Assembly: GCA_029910555.1 (NCBI GenBank)
Contig: CP092142.1
Reading direction: 5' to 3' (one strand)
From: G030849185 sp030849185
Lineage (GTDB): Bacteria > Pseudomonadota > Gammaproteobacteria > Enterobacterales > Enterobacteriaceae_A
Length of the DNA: 64,000 nt
In this document: piece by piece, positions 55,132 through 63,861 of the stretch
Layout: every line of letters begins with the position of its first letter
Position numbering within the stretch: the stretch's first letter is position 1
The notes under the pieces: model-generated
What the model saw: the letters and a program-made list of their open reading frames with translations, nothing else
Databases searched by the model: none
Told to the model about the DNA's origin: nothing
Position numbers and translations under genes: made by a program

Positions 55132-55170
55132 ATTAATAATATTAATAATATTAATAATATTAATAATATT
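55132..55170. repeat. 9-base tandem repeat between tsf and frr
   Basis: Just over four copies of ATTAATAAT lie in the 125-base gap between tsf and frr, where pyrH stands in E. coli. The array ends in ATTATTAATATTATTT, so part of it can fold back on itself. Slippage is the simplest origin. Confidence 0.75.
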
Positions 55171-55209
55171 ATTAATATTATTTAAAATATATTTAAAAGG
55201 AATAAAAAA

Positions 55210-55767
55210 ATGTTAGAAAATGTTGTGACTGAAAATAAAAAATTAATGTTAAATGTTTATAATTCATTTAAAAAAAAAATAAATAAAATATTTGTAGGTA
55301 GAACTTCAACTAAAATATTAGATGATATTTTAATTAATTGTTATGGTACTAATATTAGTTTAAATAAAGTTTCTCATATAATTTTAATTGATTTTAATAC
55401 AATTAAAATTAATTTGTTTGATATTTCATTGATTAATATTGTGAAAAATTCAATTATAAAATCAAATTTAAATTTAACAGTTTATATTTTAAATAATGAT
55501 ATAATTATTAATTTACCTCAAATAAATGAAAAACGTCGAAAGGAATTAATTAAAAATGTTCGTTGTGAATCTGAAAATGGTCGAATTTTAATTAGAAAAA
55601 TACGAAGAGAGTCAAATTTAAAGATAAAAACTATGCATAAAAATAAAATAATAAGTATAGATATTAAAAATAAAATGGAAGAAGATGTTCAAGATGAAAC
55701 TGATATTTATATTAGAAAAATTAATATAAAATTAATTAAAAAAGAAAAAGAATTACTTTTAATATAA
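55210..55767 (+). CDS. frr: Ribosome recycling factor
   Basis: Splits post-termination ribosomes with EF-G. It has 185 residues, the E. coli length. VGRTSTKILDDILINCYGT near 29, the conserved INLPQINEKRRKELIKNVR near 103-121 and the C-terminal EEDVQDETDIYIRKIN near 157 fit the family. AAAGGAATAA precedes the ATG. The last two codons and stop lie inside the first unit of the 40-base tandem array that follows. Confidence 0.95.
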   Translation: MLENVVTENKKLMLNVYNSFKKKINKIFVGRTSTKILDDILINCYGTNISLNKVSHIILIDFNTIKINLFDISLINIVKNSIIKSNLNLTVYILNNDIIINLPQINEKRRKELIKNVRCESENGRILIRKIRRESNLKIKTMHKNKIISIDIKNKMEEDVQDETDIYIRKINIKLIKKEKELLLI

Positions 55768-55890
55768 TAAACATTTTGATATTTATATAATTAAATTTTA
55801 AATATAATAAACATTTTGATATTTATATAATTAAATTTTAAATATAATAAACATTTTGATATTTATATAATTAAATTTTAAATATAATAA
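55761..55890. repeat. 40-base tandem repeat, 3 exact copies plus 10 bases
   Basis: Three identical 40-base units at 55761-55800, 55801-55840 and 55841-55880, each starting AATATAATAAACATTTTG, then the first ten bases of a fourth. The first unit begins inside frr, covering its stop codon. The copies do not differ at any base. No spacers, no inverted symmetry and no obvious coding. It abuts the 60-base array. Confidence 0.97.
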
Positions 55891-56026
55891 GTTTTAATAA
55901 ATTTATTAATAAATACTATATAATTATTTATATTTATTAAAATAATTTAAGTTTTAATAAATTTATTAATAAATACTATATAATTATTTATATTTATTAA
56001 AATAATTTAAGTTTTAATAAATTTAT
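55891..56026. repeat. 60-base tandem repeat, 2 exact copies plus 16 bases
   Basis: Two identical 60-base units at 55891-55950 and 55951-56010, each starting GTTTTAATAAATTTATTA, then a third partial copy whose 16th base is inside the dnaE ATG. Within each unit ATTTATTAATAAAT is a local palindrome and TATATAATTATTTATAT could serve as a -10 region. The dnaE start codon thus arises at a repeat junction. Confidence 0.97.
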
Positions 56027-59000
56027 GATTAAAATGATAAAAAATAAATTTGTTCATTTACATATACATAGTGATTATTCTTTTATTGATGGATTGATTA
56101 AAATTAATGATTTATTAAAAAAAGCTAAAAAGCTAAATATTTTATGTTTAGCTTTAACAGATTTTAATTGTTTTTTTGGGATTTTAAAATTTTATAAATT
56201 TGCATACAAATTAAATATAAAACCTATTATTGGAATTGATTTTAATATTAAAAATATTAATGGAAAAATATCACAATTAACAATTTTAGCTTCTAATAAT
56301 GAAGGTTATAAAAATTTAAAATTATTAATTACTAAAATTTATGAAAATGGTTATACAAATTTATTAGGACCTTATATTACTTATAATTTACTTAAAAAAT
56401 ATAGAAATGGTTTAATAATATTATCTGGAGGTTATTTTGGTGATATTGGAGAATTTATAATTAATGAAGATTATGATCAAATTAATTATACATTAGATTT
56501 TTATCAAAAATATTTTTTAAATAATTATTATTTAGAAATTATTAGAACTAATCGTAAAAATGAAGAAAATTATATAAATAAAATTATTCCAATTGCAGAA
56601 ATTAGAAATTTACCATTAGTAGCTACAAATGATGTTTGTTTTTTAAATAAAGAAGATTATGATATACATAAAATTCGTTTAAATATGAATAATTTAAGTA
56701 TTAAAAATTATAGTAATAAACAATTTTTACGTAGTGAAGATGAAATGTGTAAATTATTTAAAGATATTCCTGAAGCTTTAATAAATAGTGTTGAGATATC
56801 TAAACGTTGTAATGTTATTATTAATTTGGGTAAGTTTTTTTTACCTATTTTTACTTATAAAAAAATATCATCTTATAAATATTTAAATATTATAACTAAA
56901 AAAAATTTAGAAAAAAAAATTAAATATATGTTATATAATAATAAACTTAATATTTTAATAAGATGTAAATATTATAAACGTTTAAATAAAGAACTTAAAG
57001 TTATTAATAAAATTAAATTTTCAAATTATTTTTTAATAGTTATGGAATTTATAGAATGGGCTAAAAATAATAAAATAATGGTTGGTCCTGGAAGAGGATC
57101 AGGTAGTAGTTCATTGGTTGCTTTTGTATTAAATATTATAGATATAGATCCTGTTAAATATAATTTAATTTTTGAACGTTTTTTAAATTCAGAACGTATA
57201 TTAATGCCTGATTTTGATATTGATTTTTGTATTGAAAAACGTGACAAAGTTATTAATCATATTAAAGATAAATATGGTCATAAATCAGTAGCGCAAATTA
57301 TTACATTTGGTACTTTAGCAGCTAGAGCAGCTATTAGAGATGTAGGTAAAGTTTTAGGGTATTCTTATAATTTTATTGATCGTATTGCTAAATTAGTACC
57401 AATAGATTTAGGAATAACTTTAAACAAATCTTTTAATTTAGAACCATTATTTTTAAAAATATATCAAGAAAATGTCGAAGCTAAAGTATTAATTGATATT
57501 TCTTGTAAATTAGAAGGAATTATTAAAAATATTAGTAAACATGCTGGAGGTATAGTTATATCACCAGGTAAAATTACTAATTTTACTCCTTTATTTTTTG
57601 ATTCAAAAGGTAAAAACCCATTATCTCAATTTGATAAAATTGATATTGAAAATATTGGTTTAGTGAAATTTGATCTCTTAGGTTTAAAAACATTAACTGT
57701 TATAAATTATTCATTAAATATGATAAATTCAAACTTTAGTATTAAAAAAAAAATAAATATTTTAAATTTACCTTTAAATGATAAAAAAAGTTATAATTTA
57801 TTAAAAGAAGCAAATACTACTGCAGTTTTTCAACTTGAATCAAATGGTATGAAAGATTTAATTAGAAAAATTAAACCTAATTCTTTTAATGATATTGTAG
57901 ACTTAATAGCGTTATTTAGACCTGGTCCATTAAAATCTGGAATGGTTCAAAATTATATTAATCGTAAACACGGTATCGAAAAAATTTCATATCCAGATAT
58001 TAAATGGGAACATAAATGTTTAAAACCTATTTTAAAATCTACATATGGTATTATTTTATATCAAGAACAAGTTATTGAAATAGCAAAAATATTATCTAAT
58101 TATACTTTAGGATCAGCTGATATTTTATTAAGAGCTATGAGTAAAAAAAAAATCAAAAATATGAATAAAGAAAAAAATAATTTTGTAATTGGTGCTATTA
58201 AAAAACATTTTAATAAAAAACTTTCAATTAAAATTTTTGAATTATTAAATAAATTTGCTAGTTATGGTTTTAATAAATCACATTCTGTAGCATATTCTAT
58301 TATTTCTTATCAAACGTTATGGTTAAAAACATATTATCCTTTAGAATTTATGGCTTCAATAATGACTTCGGAAATGCAAAATACTGAAAAATTAGTTAAT
58401 TTAGTTAATGAATGTAAACGTATGAAATTAAATATTTTACCGCCAAATATTAATAAAAGTTTATATAATTTTAATGTTAATAAAAATAAAAATATTATTT
58501 GGGGATTAGGTGCAATTAAAGGATTAGGTGAATCAACAGTAAAATATATTATTAAAATACGTAATAAAAATTTAAAAATTAAAGATTTATTTAATTTTTG
58601 TATTTTTATTGATAAAAAAATAATTAATAAAAGAATACTTGAAAAATTAATTTTTTCAGGTTCATTTGATTACACAAAACAAAATCGTTCTTTTTTAAAT
58701 TATATATTACAGGATATAATTAAAATTACTGAATATTATAAAAAATTTATTAAAATTGGTCAAAAAAGTATGTTTAATATTTTAAAAGATATTCCTAAAG
58801 AGATTATAAATAAATATAAAAATTTTATATCTTTACCTCAATCATTAATATTAGAAAAAGAACATGATACACTTGGTTTATATTTAACTGGTCATCCTAT
58901 AACTCAGTATATTGAAGAAATTAAATATTATACAGGAGGAATACTTTTAAAAGATTTAAATTTAACAAGGAAAAATAATATAAAAATTGTTTCTGGATTA

Positions 59001-59489
59001 GTAATATATTATAAAATTATATGTACTAAAAATAATAAATATATTTGTATATGTATTTTAGATGATAATACATATAGATTAGAAATTATTTTATTTAATA
59101 ATGTATTAAAAAAATATAAAAATATTATTAAAAAAAACATTATTTTAATTGTTAGTGGTGAAGTTTTTTTTGATAATTTCAAAAATTTATATAAAATGTA
59201 TGTATATGAATTATTTAATATTAATACAATTAGAGAACAATATGTTACTAAGTTAATAATATATATAGATATTGATAAAATTAATAGTAAATTATTAAAT
59301 TATTTATATAAATTATTAGAAAAAAATAAAAATGGTAAAATTCCCTTATGGTTTTATTATAAGGAAAGCAATATAACTTTAAAATTATCTTGTAGTAAAC
59401 AATGGAATATTAAAATAAATAATTTGTTATTAACTCAATTAAGAGAATATTTTGGATATTCTAATATTAAATTATCTTTTATTAATTAA
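56025..59489 (+). CDS. dnaE: DNA polymerase III alpha subunit
   Basis: Catalytic subunit of the replicative polymerase. It has 1154 residues (1160 in E. coli). The N-terminal PHP domain begins FVHLHIHSDYSFIDGL. The polymerase aspartates are in MPDFDIDFCIEKRD near 395; GPGRGSGSSSLVAFVL near 350, SKHAGGIVISP near 505, DLIALFRPGPLKSGM near 625 and FNKSHSVAYSIISYQTLWLK near 745 are intact. The C-terminal OB and tau-binding parts are less conserved. The ATG at 56025 or the one three codons later could start it; neither has a ribosome-binding site, because the upstream DNA is tandem repeat. Confidence 0.97.
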   Translation: MIKMIKNKFVHLHIHSDYSFIDGLIKINDLLKKAKKLNILCLALTDFNCFFGILKFYKFAYKLNIKPIIGIDFNIKNINGKISQLTILASNNEGYKNLKLLITKIYENGYTNLLGPYITYNLLKKYRNGLIILSGGYFGDIGEFIINEDYDQINYTLDFYQKYFLNNYYLEIIRTNRKNEENYINKIIPIAEIRNLPLVATNDVCFLNKEDYDIHKIRLNMNNLSIKNYSNKQFLRSEDEMCKLFKDIPEALINSVEISKRCNVIINLGKFFLPIFTYKKISSYKYLNIITKKNLEKKIKYMLYNNKLNILIRCKYYKRLNKELKVINKIKFSNYFLIVMEFIEWAKNNKIMVGPGRGSGSSSLVAFVLNIIDIDPVKYNLIFERFLNSERILMPDFDIDFCIEKRDKVINHIKDKYGHKSVAQIITFGTLAARAAIRDVGKVLGYSYNFIDRIAKLVPIDLGITLNKSFNLEPLFLKIYQENVEAKVLIDISCKLEGIIKNISKHAGGIVISPGKITNFTPLFFDSKGKNPLSQFDKIDIENIGLVKFDLLGLKTLTVINYSLNMINSNFSIKKKINILNLPLNDKKSYNLLKEANTTAVFQLESNGMKDLIRKIKPNSFNDIVDLIALFRPGPLKSGMVQNYINRKHGIEKISYPDIKWEHKCLKPILKSTYGIILYQEQVIEIAKILSNYTLGSADILLRAMSKKKIKNMNKEKNNFVIGAIKKHFNKKLSIKIFELLNKFASYGFNKSHSVAYSIISYQTLWLKTYYPLEFMASIMTSEMQNTEKLVNLVNECKRMKLNILPPNINKSLYNFNVNKNKNIIWGLGAIKGLGESTVKYIIKIRNKNLKIKDLFNFCIFIDKKIINKRILEKLIFSGSFDYTKQNRSFLNYILQDIIKITEYYKKFIKIGQKSMFNILKDIPKEIINKYKNFISLPQSLILEKEHDTLGLYLTGHPITQYIEEIKYYTGGILLKDLNLTRKNNIKIVSGLVIYYKIICTKNNKYICICILDDNTYRLEIILFNNVLKKYKNIIKKNIILIVSGEVFFDNFKNLYKMYVYELFNINTIREQYVTKLIIYIDIDKINSKLLNYLYKLLEKNKNGKIPLWFYYKESNITLKLSCSKQWNIKINNLLLTQLREYFGYSNIKLSFIN

Positions 59490-59704
59490 AAATATATTTT
59501 ATATTAAAATATATATTTAAAATTTTAATTTATTAAATATTTTAAAATGATCAAATATTAATAATTTTATATGTTTAAATAATAAAATTTTAATTTTATA
59601 AAATGTTTAATTATTATTATATTTTAAATATTTATTAAATATTTAATTTATAAATTTTTTATAATATCAAAAAAAAAAAATTTTATAAAAGGAAATTTAT
59701 TTTA

Positions 59705-60013
59705 ATGAAAAAACATATTAGAATTAAATTAAAATCATTTGATTTTAGAATAATGGAAAAATTAATACTTAAATTTATTAATATTGCTTATAGTACTAAA
59801 GCTAAAATTTATGGTCCAATACCTTTACCAATAATTAAAGAAAAATTTACTATTCTTATATCACCTCATGTTGACAAAGATGCTCGTGATCAATATGAAA
59901 TTTGCACTTATAAAAGATTATTAGGTATTATAACTTCTAATTTTAAAACTATTGAAAAATTAATGAAAATAAAATTAATTTCTGGAATTTTTATTAAAAT
60001 TAATATTATTTAA
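59705..60013 (+). CDS. rpsJ: 30S ribosomal protein S10
   Basis: 30S head protein and first gene of the S10 operon. It has 102 residues (103 in E. coli). IRIKLKSFDFRIMEK at the start, GPIPLPIIKEKFTILISPHVDKDARDQYEI-type sequence near 37-65 and the KRLLGI stretch are diagnostic. AAAGGAAAT lies upstream of the ATG. The 215-base spacer before it is AT-rich; I see no L4-binding leader hairpin comparable to E. coli. Confidence 0.98.
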   Translation: MKKHIRIKLKSFDFRIMEKLILKFINIAYSTKAKIYGPIPLPIIKEKFTILISPHVDKDARDQYEICTYKRLLGIITSNFKTIEKLMKIKLISGIFIKINII

Positions 60014-60039
60014 AATTTGAATGAATTTAAGGTTAAAAT

Positions 60040-60672
60040 ATGATTGGATTAGTAGGTAAAAAAATTGGTATGTCTAGAGTTTTTAAAAAAAATGGTTTTT
60101 CAATTCCAATTAGTATTGTTGAAATTAAAAATAATTATATTACTCAAATTAAAAATATTAAAAAAAATAATTATTTTACTATTCAAATTACTACAGGTTA
60201 TAAAAAAAAATATAATAAATCTGAAAAAGGACATTTCAAAAAATCTGGTTTAATTCCTGGAGAAGGTTTGTGGGAATTTCGTGTTTTTAAAAAAAAAAAA
60301 TTTAATTTAGGTGAAAAAATTGATTTAAATATTTTTTCAGAAAATCAATTTATTGATATTACTGGAATTTCTAAAGGTAAAGGTTTTTCTGGGACTGTTA
60401 AAAGATGGAATTTTAATACTCAAGATAGTACACATGGTAATTCTTTATCACATAGAGTACCAGGTTCAATTGGTCAAAATCAAACTCCTGGTAAAGTATT
60501 TAAAGGTAAAAAAATGGCTGGTCATTTAGGAAATCAACGTGTTACAGTGCAAAATTTAAAAATTATTAAAATTGATATTATTAAAAAATTATTATTAATT
60601 AAAGGATCTATACCTGGTTCAATTGGTAAAAATATTATAATAAAACCAGCTATTAAAAAGAATGGAGTATAG
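60040..60672 (+). CDS. rplC: 50S ribosomal protein L3
   Basis: Early-assembly protein reaching the peptidyl-transferase centre. It has 210 residues (209 in E. coli). GLVGKKIGMSRVF at the start, GKGFSGTVKRWNF near 123, the central-loop GSIGQNQTPGKVFKGKKMAG near 145-165 (with the Gln methylated in E. coli) and GNQRVTVQNL follow the family closely. Second gene of the S10 operon; its stop is two bases before the rplD ATG. Confidence 0.98.
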   Translation: MIGLVGKKIGMSRVFKKNGFSIPISIVEIKNNYITQIKNIKKNNYFTIQITTGYKKKYNKSEKGHFKKSGLIPGEGLWEFRVFKKKKFNLGEKIDLNIFSENQFIDITGISKGKGFSGTVKRWNFNTQDSTHGNSLSHRVPGSIGQNQTPGKVFKGKKMAGHLGNQRVTVQNLKIIKIDIIKKLLLIKGSIPGSIGKNIIIKPAIKKNGV

Positions 60673-60674
60673 TT

Positions 60675-61277
60675 ATGGAAATTTTATTAAATGATACTAA
60701 TAATAGTATAAATATTTCTAAATCTATTTTTAACTGTAAATTTAATAAATTATTAGTTCATCAAGTAATTATATCATTTTTAGTTAATAATCGTAGTGGA
60801 AATAAATCTCAAAAAAATAAATCAGAGGTTTCTGGTTCAAATAAAAAACCATGGCGTCAAAAAGGTACTGGGCGTGCTCGTTCTGGTTCTTTAAAAAGTC
60901 CTATTTGGCGTTCTGGCGGTGTTACTTTTACTTCTAAATTTAAAAAATATCATCAAAAAATTAATAAAAAAATGTATAGAGGTGCTATAAAATGTATTTT
61001 TTCAGAATTAATAAGACAAAAAAGATTAATAGTTTTTAATAATTTTTCAATAAATTCTCCTAAAACTAATGTATTATTAAATAAAATAAAAAATATACCT
61101 AAAAAAAAAACTTTAATAATTACTAAAAAAATTGAAAAAAATTTATTTTTATCTTCACGTAATGTTTATAATATTAAAATAAATGATATTAAAAATATTA
61201 ATATTTTAAATTTAATTAATTCTAATAATATAATAACTACTTTAGAAGTTTTAAAATATTTTGAGAATATTTTATGA
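60675..61277 (+). CDS. rplD: 50S ribosomal protein L4
   Basis: Exit-tunnel protein; in E. coli it also represses the S10 operon. It has 200 residues (201 in E. coli). The tunnel loop KPWRQKGTGRARSGSLKSPIWRSGGVTF is near 58-85 and is intact. The C-terminal half is eroded. Its TGA stop overlaps the rplW ATG by four bases (ATGA). Confidence 0.97.
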   Translation: MEILLNDTNNSINISKSIFNCKFNKLLVHQVIISFLVNNRSGNKSQKNKSEVSGSNKKPWRQKGTGRARSGSLKSPIWRSGGVTFTSKFKKYHQKINKKMYRGAIKCIFSELIRQKRLIVFNNFSINSPKTNVLLNKIKNIPKKKTLIITKKIEKNLFLSSRNVYNIKINDIKNINILNLINSNNIITTLEVLKYFENIL

Positions 61278-61555
61278 TTATAAAAAATGAAAAATTAATA
61301 AATATTATATATAAAATACATGTATCTGAAAAAGTAAATTTTATAATTAAAAATGGTAACTCAACTGTTTTAAGGGTTATTAAAAAATTTAATAAAAATG
61401 AAATTAAAAATGCTGTTCAAAAAATTTTTGGAATTAAAATAAAATCAATTAATACATTATTAGTAAAAGGTAAAAAATTTAGAATTAATAAAAATAATTA
61501 TGGTTACCATAAAGACTGGAAAAAAGTATATATTACTTTTAAAAATTTAAAATAA
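61274..61555 (+). CDS. rplW: 50S ribosomal protein L23
   Basis: Protein at the tunnel exit that docks trigger factor and SRP. It has 93 residues (100 in E. coli). IYKIHVSEKVNFI at the start, the NEIKNAVQKIFGIKIKSINTLLVKGK stretch near 43-68 and the extended loop fit the family. Translationally coupled to rplD. Confidence 0.96.
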   Translation: MIIKNEKLINIIYKIHVSEKVNFIIKNGNSTVLRVIKKFNKNEIKNAVQKIFGIKIKSINTLLVKGKKFRINKNNYGYHKDWKKVYITFKNLK

Positions 61556-61616
61556 TATAAAATTATTTAAATATATAAAAAGTTGTTATTTAATAAATAA
61601 AATAAAAGGAATTAAA

Positions 61617-62444
61617 ATGATTGTTGTTAATTATAAACCTACATCTCCTGGTATTAGACATGCTAATAAATTAATTAATAAAAGTTTATATAAAGGTAAA
61701 CCATATAAGTTGTTACTTAAGAAATTAACTAAATCAGGTGGAAGAAATAATTTAGGTCGAATAACTACTAGACATATAGGTGGAGGTCACAAAAAACATT
61801 ATAGATTGATTGATTATAAACGTAATATTGATTATATTATTGGAAAAGTTAAACGTTTAGAATATGATCCAAATAGATCAGCAAATATTGCATTAATTTT
61901 ATATAAAAATGGAATAAGTAGATATATTTTAGCTGCAAAAGGAATAAAAATAGGTGATAAAATTGAATCAGGTGAAAAAATAAATATTAAATTAGGTAAT
62001 TGTCTACCTATTAAAAATATTCCAGTTGGTTCTATTATACATAATGTAGAATTAAAACCTGGTAAAGGTGGTCAATTAATTAGATCTGCAGGTTCATATG
62101 CTCAAATTATTGCAATTGATGGTAAATATGTAACAATAAGATTACGTTCTGGTGAAATACGTAAAATTTTTTCTAAATGTCGTGCTACTTTAGGTGCAGT
62201 TGGTTTTTCAGAACATATGCTTTCTTTATTAGGAAAAGCTGGTAAATCACGTTGGAGAGGTATAAGACCTACAGTGCGCGGAACAGCTATGAATCCTATT
62301 GATCATCCTCATGGTGGTGGAGAAGGTCGTAATTTTGGAAAACATCCTGTTACTCCTTGGGGTATTTCTACTAAAGGTAAAAAAACTCGTATTAATAAAC
62401 GCACTAATAAATTAATTATACGTTTTAGAAATAAAAATAAATAA
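61617..62444 (+). CDS. rplB: 50S ribosomal protein L2
   Basis: Key protein for subunit joining and peptidyl transfer. It has 275 residues (273 in E. coli). KPTSPGIRHANKL near 7, GRITTRHIGGGHKKHYRLID near 48-67, GSYAQIIAIDGKYVTIRLRSG near 160 and the functional VRGTAMNPIDHPHGGGEGR near 221-239 are intact. AAAGGAATTA precedes the ATG. One of the least eroded proteins in the window. Confidence 0.98.
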   Translation: MIVVNYKPTSPGIRHANKLINKSLYKGKPYKLLLKKLTKSGGRNNLGRITTRHIGGGHKKHYRLIDYKRNIDYIIGKVKRLEYDPNRSANIALILYKNGISRYILAAKGIKIGDKIESGEKINIKLGNCLPIKNIPVGSIIHNVELKPGKGGQLIRSAGSYAQIIAIDGKYVTIRLRSGEIRKIFSKCRATLGAVGFSEHMLSLLGKAGKSRWRGIRPTVRGTAMNPIDHPHGGGEGRNFGKHPVTPWGISTKGKKTRINKRTNKLIIRFRNKNK

Positions 62445-62454
62445 GGTAATAATT

Positions 62455-62799
62455 ATGCCAAGATCAATTAAAAAAGGTCCTTATATTGACAAACATTTAT
62501 TTTTTAAAGTAAAAAAAATATTAAATACCAAAAAGATTAAATCATTTAAAACTTGGTCACGTAGATCTACAATATTTCCTAATATGATAGGATTAACTAT
62601 TGCTGTTCATAATGGTAGAAAGCATGTTCCAATATTTATAACAGATGAAATGATTGGACATAAATTAGGTGAATTTGTTGTTACACGTATATTTAAAGGT
62701 CATACTGCAGATAAAAAAATTAAAAATACTAAAAATACTAAAAATACTAAAAATACTAAAAATATTAAAAATACTAAAAATGGAAAAAAAAATGAATAA
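62455..62799 (+). CDS. rpsS: 30S ribosomal protein S19 with repeat-built C-terminal tail
   Basis: 30S head protein contacting S13 and 16S rRNA. Residues 1-85 follow the family (PRSIKKGPYIDKHL, WSRRSTIFPNMIGLTIAVHNGRKHVP, GHKLGEFVVTRIFKGHTADKK). E. coli S19 ends there at 92; this protein has 114 residues. The extra tail is Lys-Asn-Thr repeated, encoded by six 9-base AAAAATACT units at 62722-62775, and ends KNGKKNE. The array pushes the stop codon 8 bases into rplV. Confidence 0.97.
   Translation: MPRSIKKGPYIDKHLFFKVKKILNTKKIKSFKTWSRRSTIFPNMIGLTIAVHNGRKHVPIFITDEMIGHKLGEFVVTRIFKGHTADKKIKNTKNTKNTKNTKNIKNTKNGKKNE
62722..62775 (+). repeat. In-frame 9-base tandem repeat in rpsS
   Basis: Six units of AAAAATACT (the fifth is AAAAATATT), each encoding Lys-Asn-Thr (or Ile), followed by AAAAATGGA. 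Because the unit is a multiple of three, copy-number changes would lengthen or shorten S19 without shifting its frame. The last partial unit supplies the GGA that may serve as the rplV ribosome-binding site. Confidence 0.95.
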
Positions 62800-63133
62800 A
62801 GAAATAATTACTAAACATTGTTATGCTAATTCTTCTGCTCAAAAATTGCGTTTAATTTCTAATTTAATTAAAGGTAAAAATGCAATTAAAGCTTTAGAAA
62901 TTTTAAAATATAATTCTAAAAAAGCATCTAATCTAATTAAAAAAGTATTAAAATCTGCTATTTCTAATTTTAAAATTTATAATATTAATACAAATGTTAA
63001 ATTATTATATATTAAAAAAATTTTTATAGATGAAGGATCTCGATCTAAACGTATTTTCCCTCGTGCTAAAGGTAAAACAGATTATATTTTAAAACGTACT
63101 AGTCATATTAATATAATATTGTCTGATAATTAA
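62792..63133 (+). CDS. rplV: 50S ribosomal protein L22
   Basis: Tunnel protein with an extended hairpin. It has 113 residues (110 in E. coli) from the ATG at 62792, which aligns MNKEIITKHCYANSSAQKLRLI with the family start and has GGA 7-9 bases upstream. An ATG four codons earlier (62780) is also possible. IDEGSRSKRIFPRAKGKTDYILKRTSHI near 75-103 is diagnostic. Its first 8 bases overlap the end of rpsS, whereas E. coli has a short gap. Confidence 0.95.
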   Translation: MNKEIITKHCYANSSAQKLRLISNLIKGKNAIKALEILKYNSKKASNLIKKVLKSAISNFKIYNINTNVKLLYIKKIFIDEGSRSKRIFPRAKGKTDYILKRTSHINIILSDN

Positions 63134-63148
63134 TTTTGGAGATTTTAT

Positions 63149-63853
63149 ATGGGTCAAAAAGTAAATCCGCATGGTGTCAGATTAGGTATTATTAAGTTTT
63201 GGAATTCTATATGGTATGCAAATAAAAAAGAATACAATAAAAATTTAAATGATGATTTTAAAATTCGAAGTTTTCTTAAAAAAAAATTAATGAAATTATT
63301 TTTATCTAAAATTGTAATTTATAGAAATATTAAATTAATTAAAATTATAATTTATACCTCTAGATCTGATAGTATTATTAAAAATAAAAATGATAATATA
63401 GAAATATTGTGTAAAGAAATTAGTAAATTTGTTAATATACCTTCTATAATTAATATATTTGAAATAAAAAAACCAGAAATAGATGCTAAATTAATATCAA
63501 ATAATATAAAATTTCAATTAGAACATCGTATTATATTCAGACGTATTATTAAAAAATCAGTACAAAATGCTATTAATAATGGTGCTATTGGTATTAAAAT
63601 TGAATTAAATGGACGAATTGGGGGAGTTGAAATTGCTAGAACTGAATGGCATCGTGAAGGACGTGTGCCTTTGCATACTTTAAGAGCTGATATTGATTAT
63701 AATACATCTATTGCAAATACAACATATGGAGTAATAGGTATTAAAGTTTGGGTTTTTAAAGGAGAAATATTAGATAATAAATGGTTTTTTAAAAAAAAAA
63801 TATATGAAATTATTAATAGTAATAATGATGATAATGATGATAATAATGATTAG
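63149..63853 (+). CDS. rpsC: 30S ribosomal protein S3 with acidic tail
   Basis: 30S head protein lining the mRNA entry channel. It has 234 residues (233 in E. coli). MGQKVNPHGVRLGIIKFWNSIWYA at the start, GAIGIKIELNGRIGGVEIARTEWHREGRVPLHTLRADIDY-type sequence near 145-185 and GVIGIKVWVFKGEIL near 190 are intact. The E. coli tail is basic; here it is SNNDDNDDNND, from AATGATGAT repeats (about 63821-63850). GGAG lies upstream of the ATG. Stop is TAG, 8 bases before rplP. Confidence 0.97.
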   Translation: MGQKVNPHGVRLGIIKFWNSIWYANKKEYNKNLNDDFKIRSFLKKKLMKLFLSKIVIYRNIKLIKIIIYTSRSDSIIKNKNDNIEILCKEISKFVNIPSIINIFEIKKPEIDAKLISNNIKFQLEHRIIFRRIIKKSVQNAINNGAIGIKIELNGRIGGVEIARTEWHREGRVPLHTLRADIDYNTSIANTTYGVIGIKVWVFKGEILDNKWFFKKKIYEIINSNNDDNDDNND

Positions 63854-63861
63854 GAATATAA

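Noticed and set aside
55761..56026. Possible CRISPR array between frr and dnaE
   Set aside because: The units are directly contiguous with no unique spacers, there is no cas gene in the window, and the units differ in length between the two halves. These are plain tandem duplications.
62669..62791. Long N-terminal extension of L22
   Set aside because: It is the S19 repeat array read in another frame (Ile-Leu-Lys repeats). L22 similarity begins only at MNKEIITKH.
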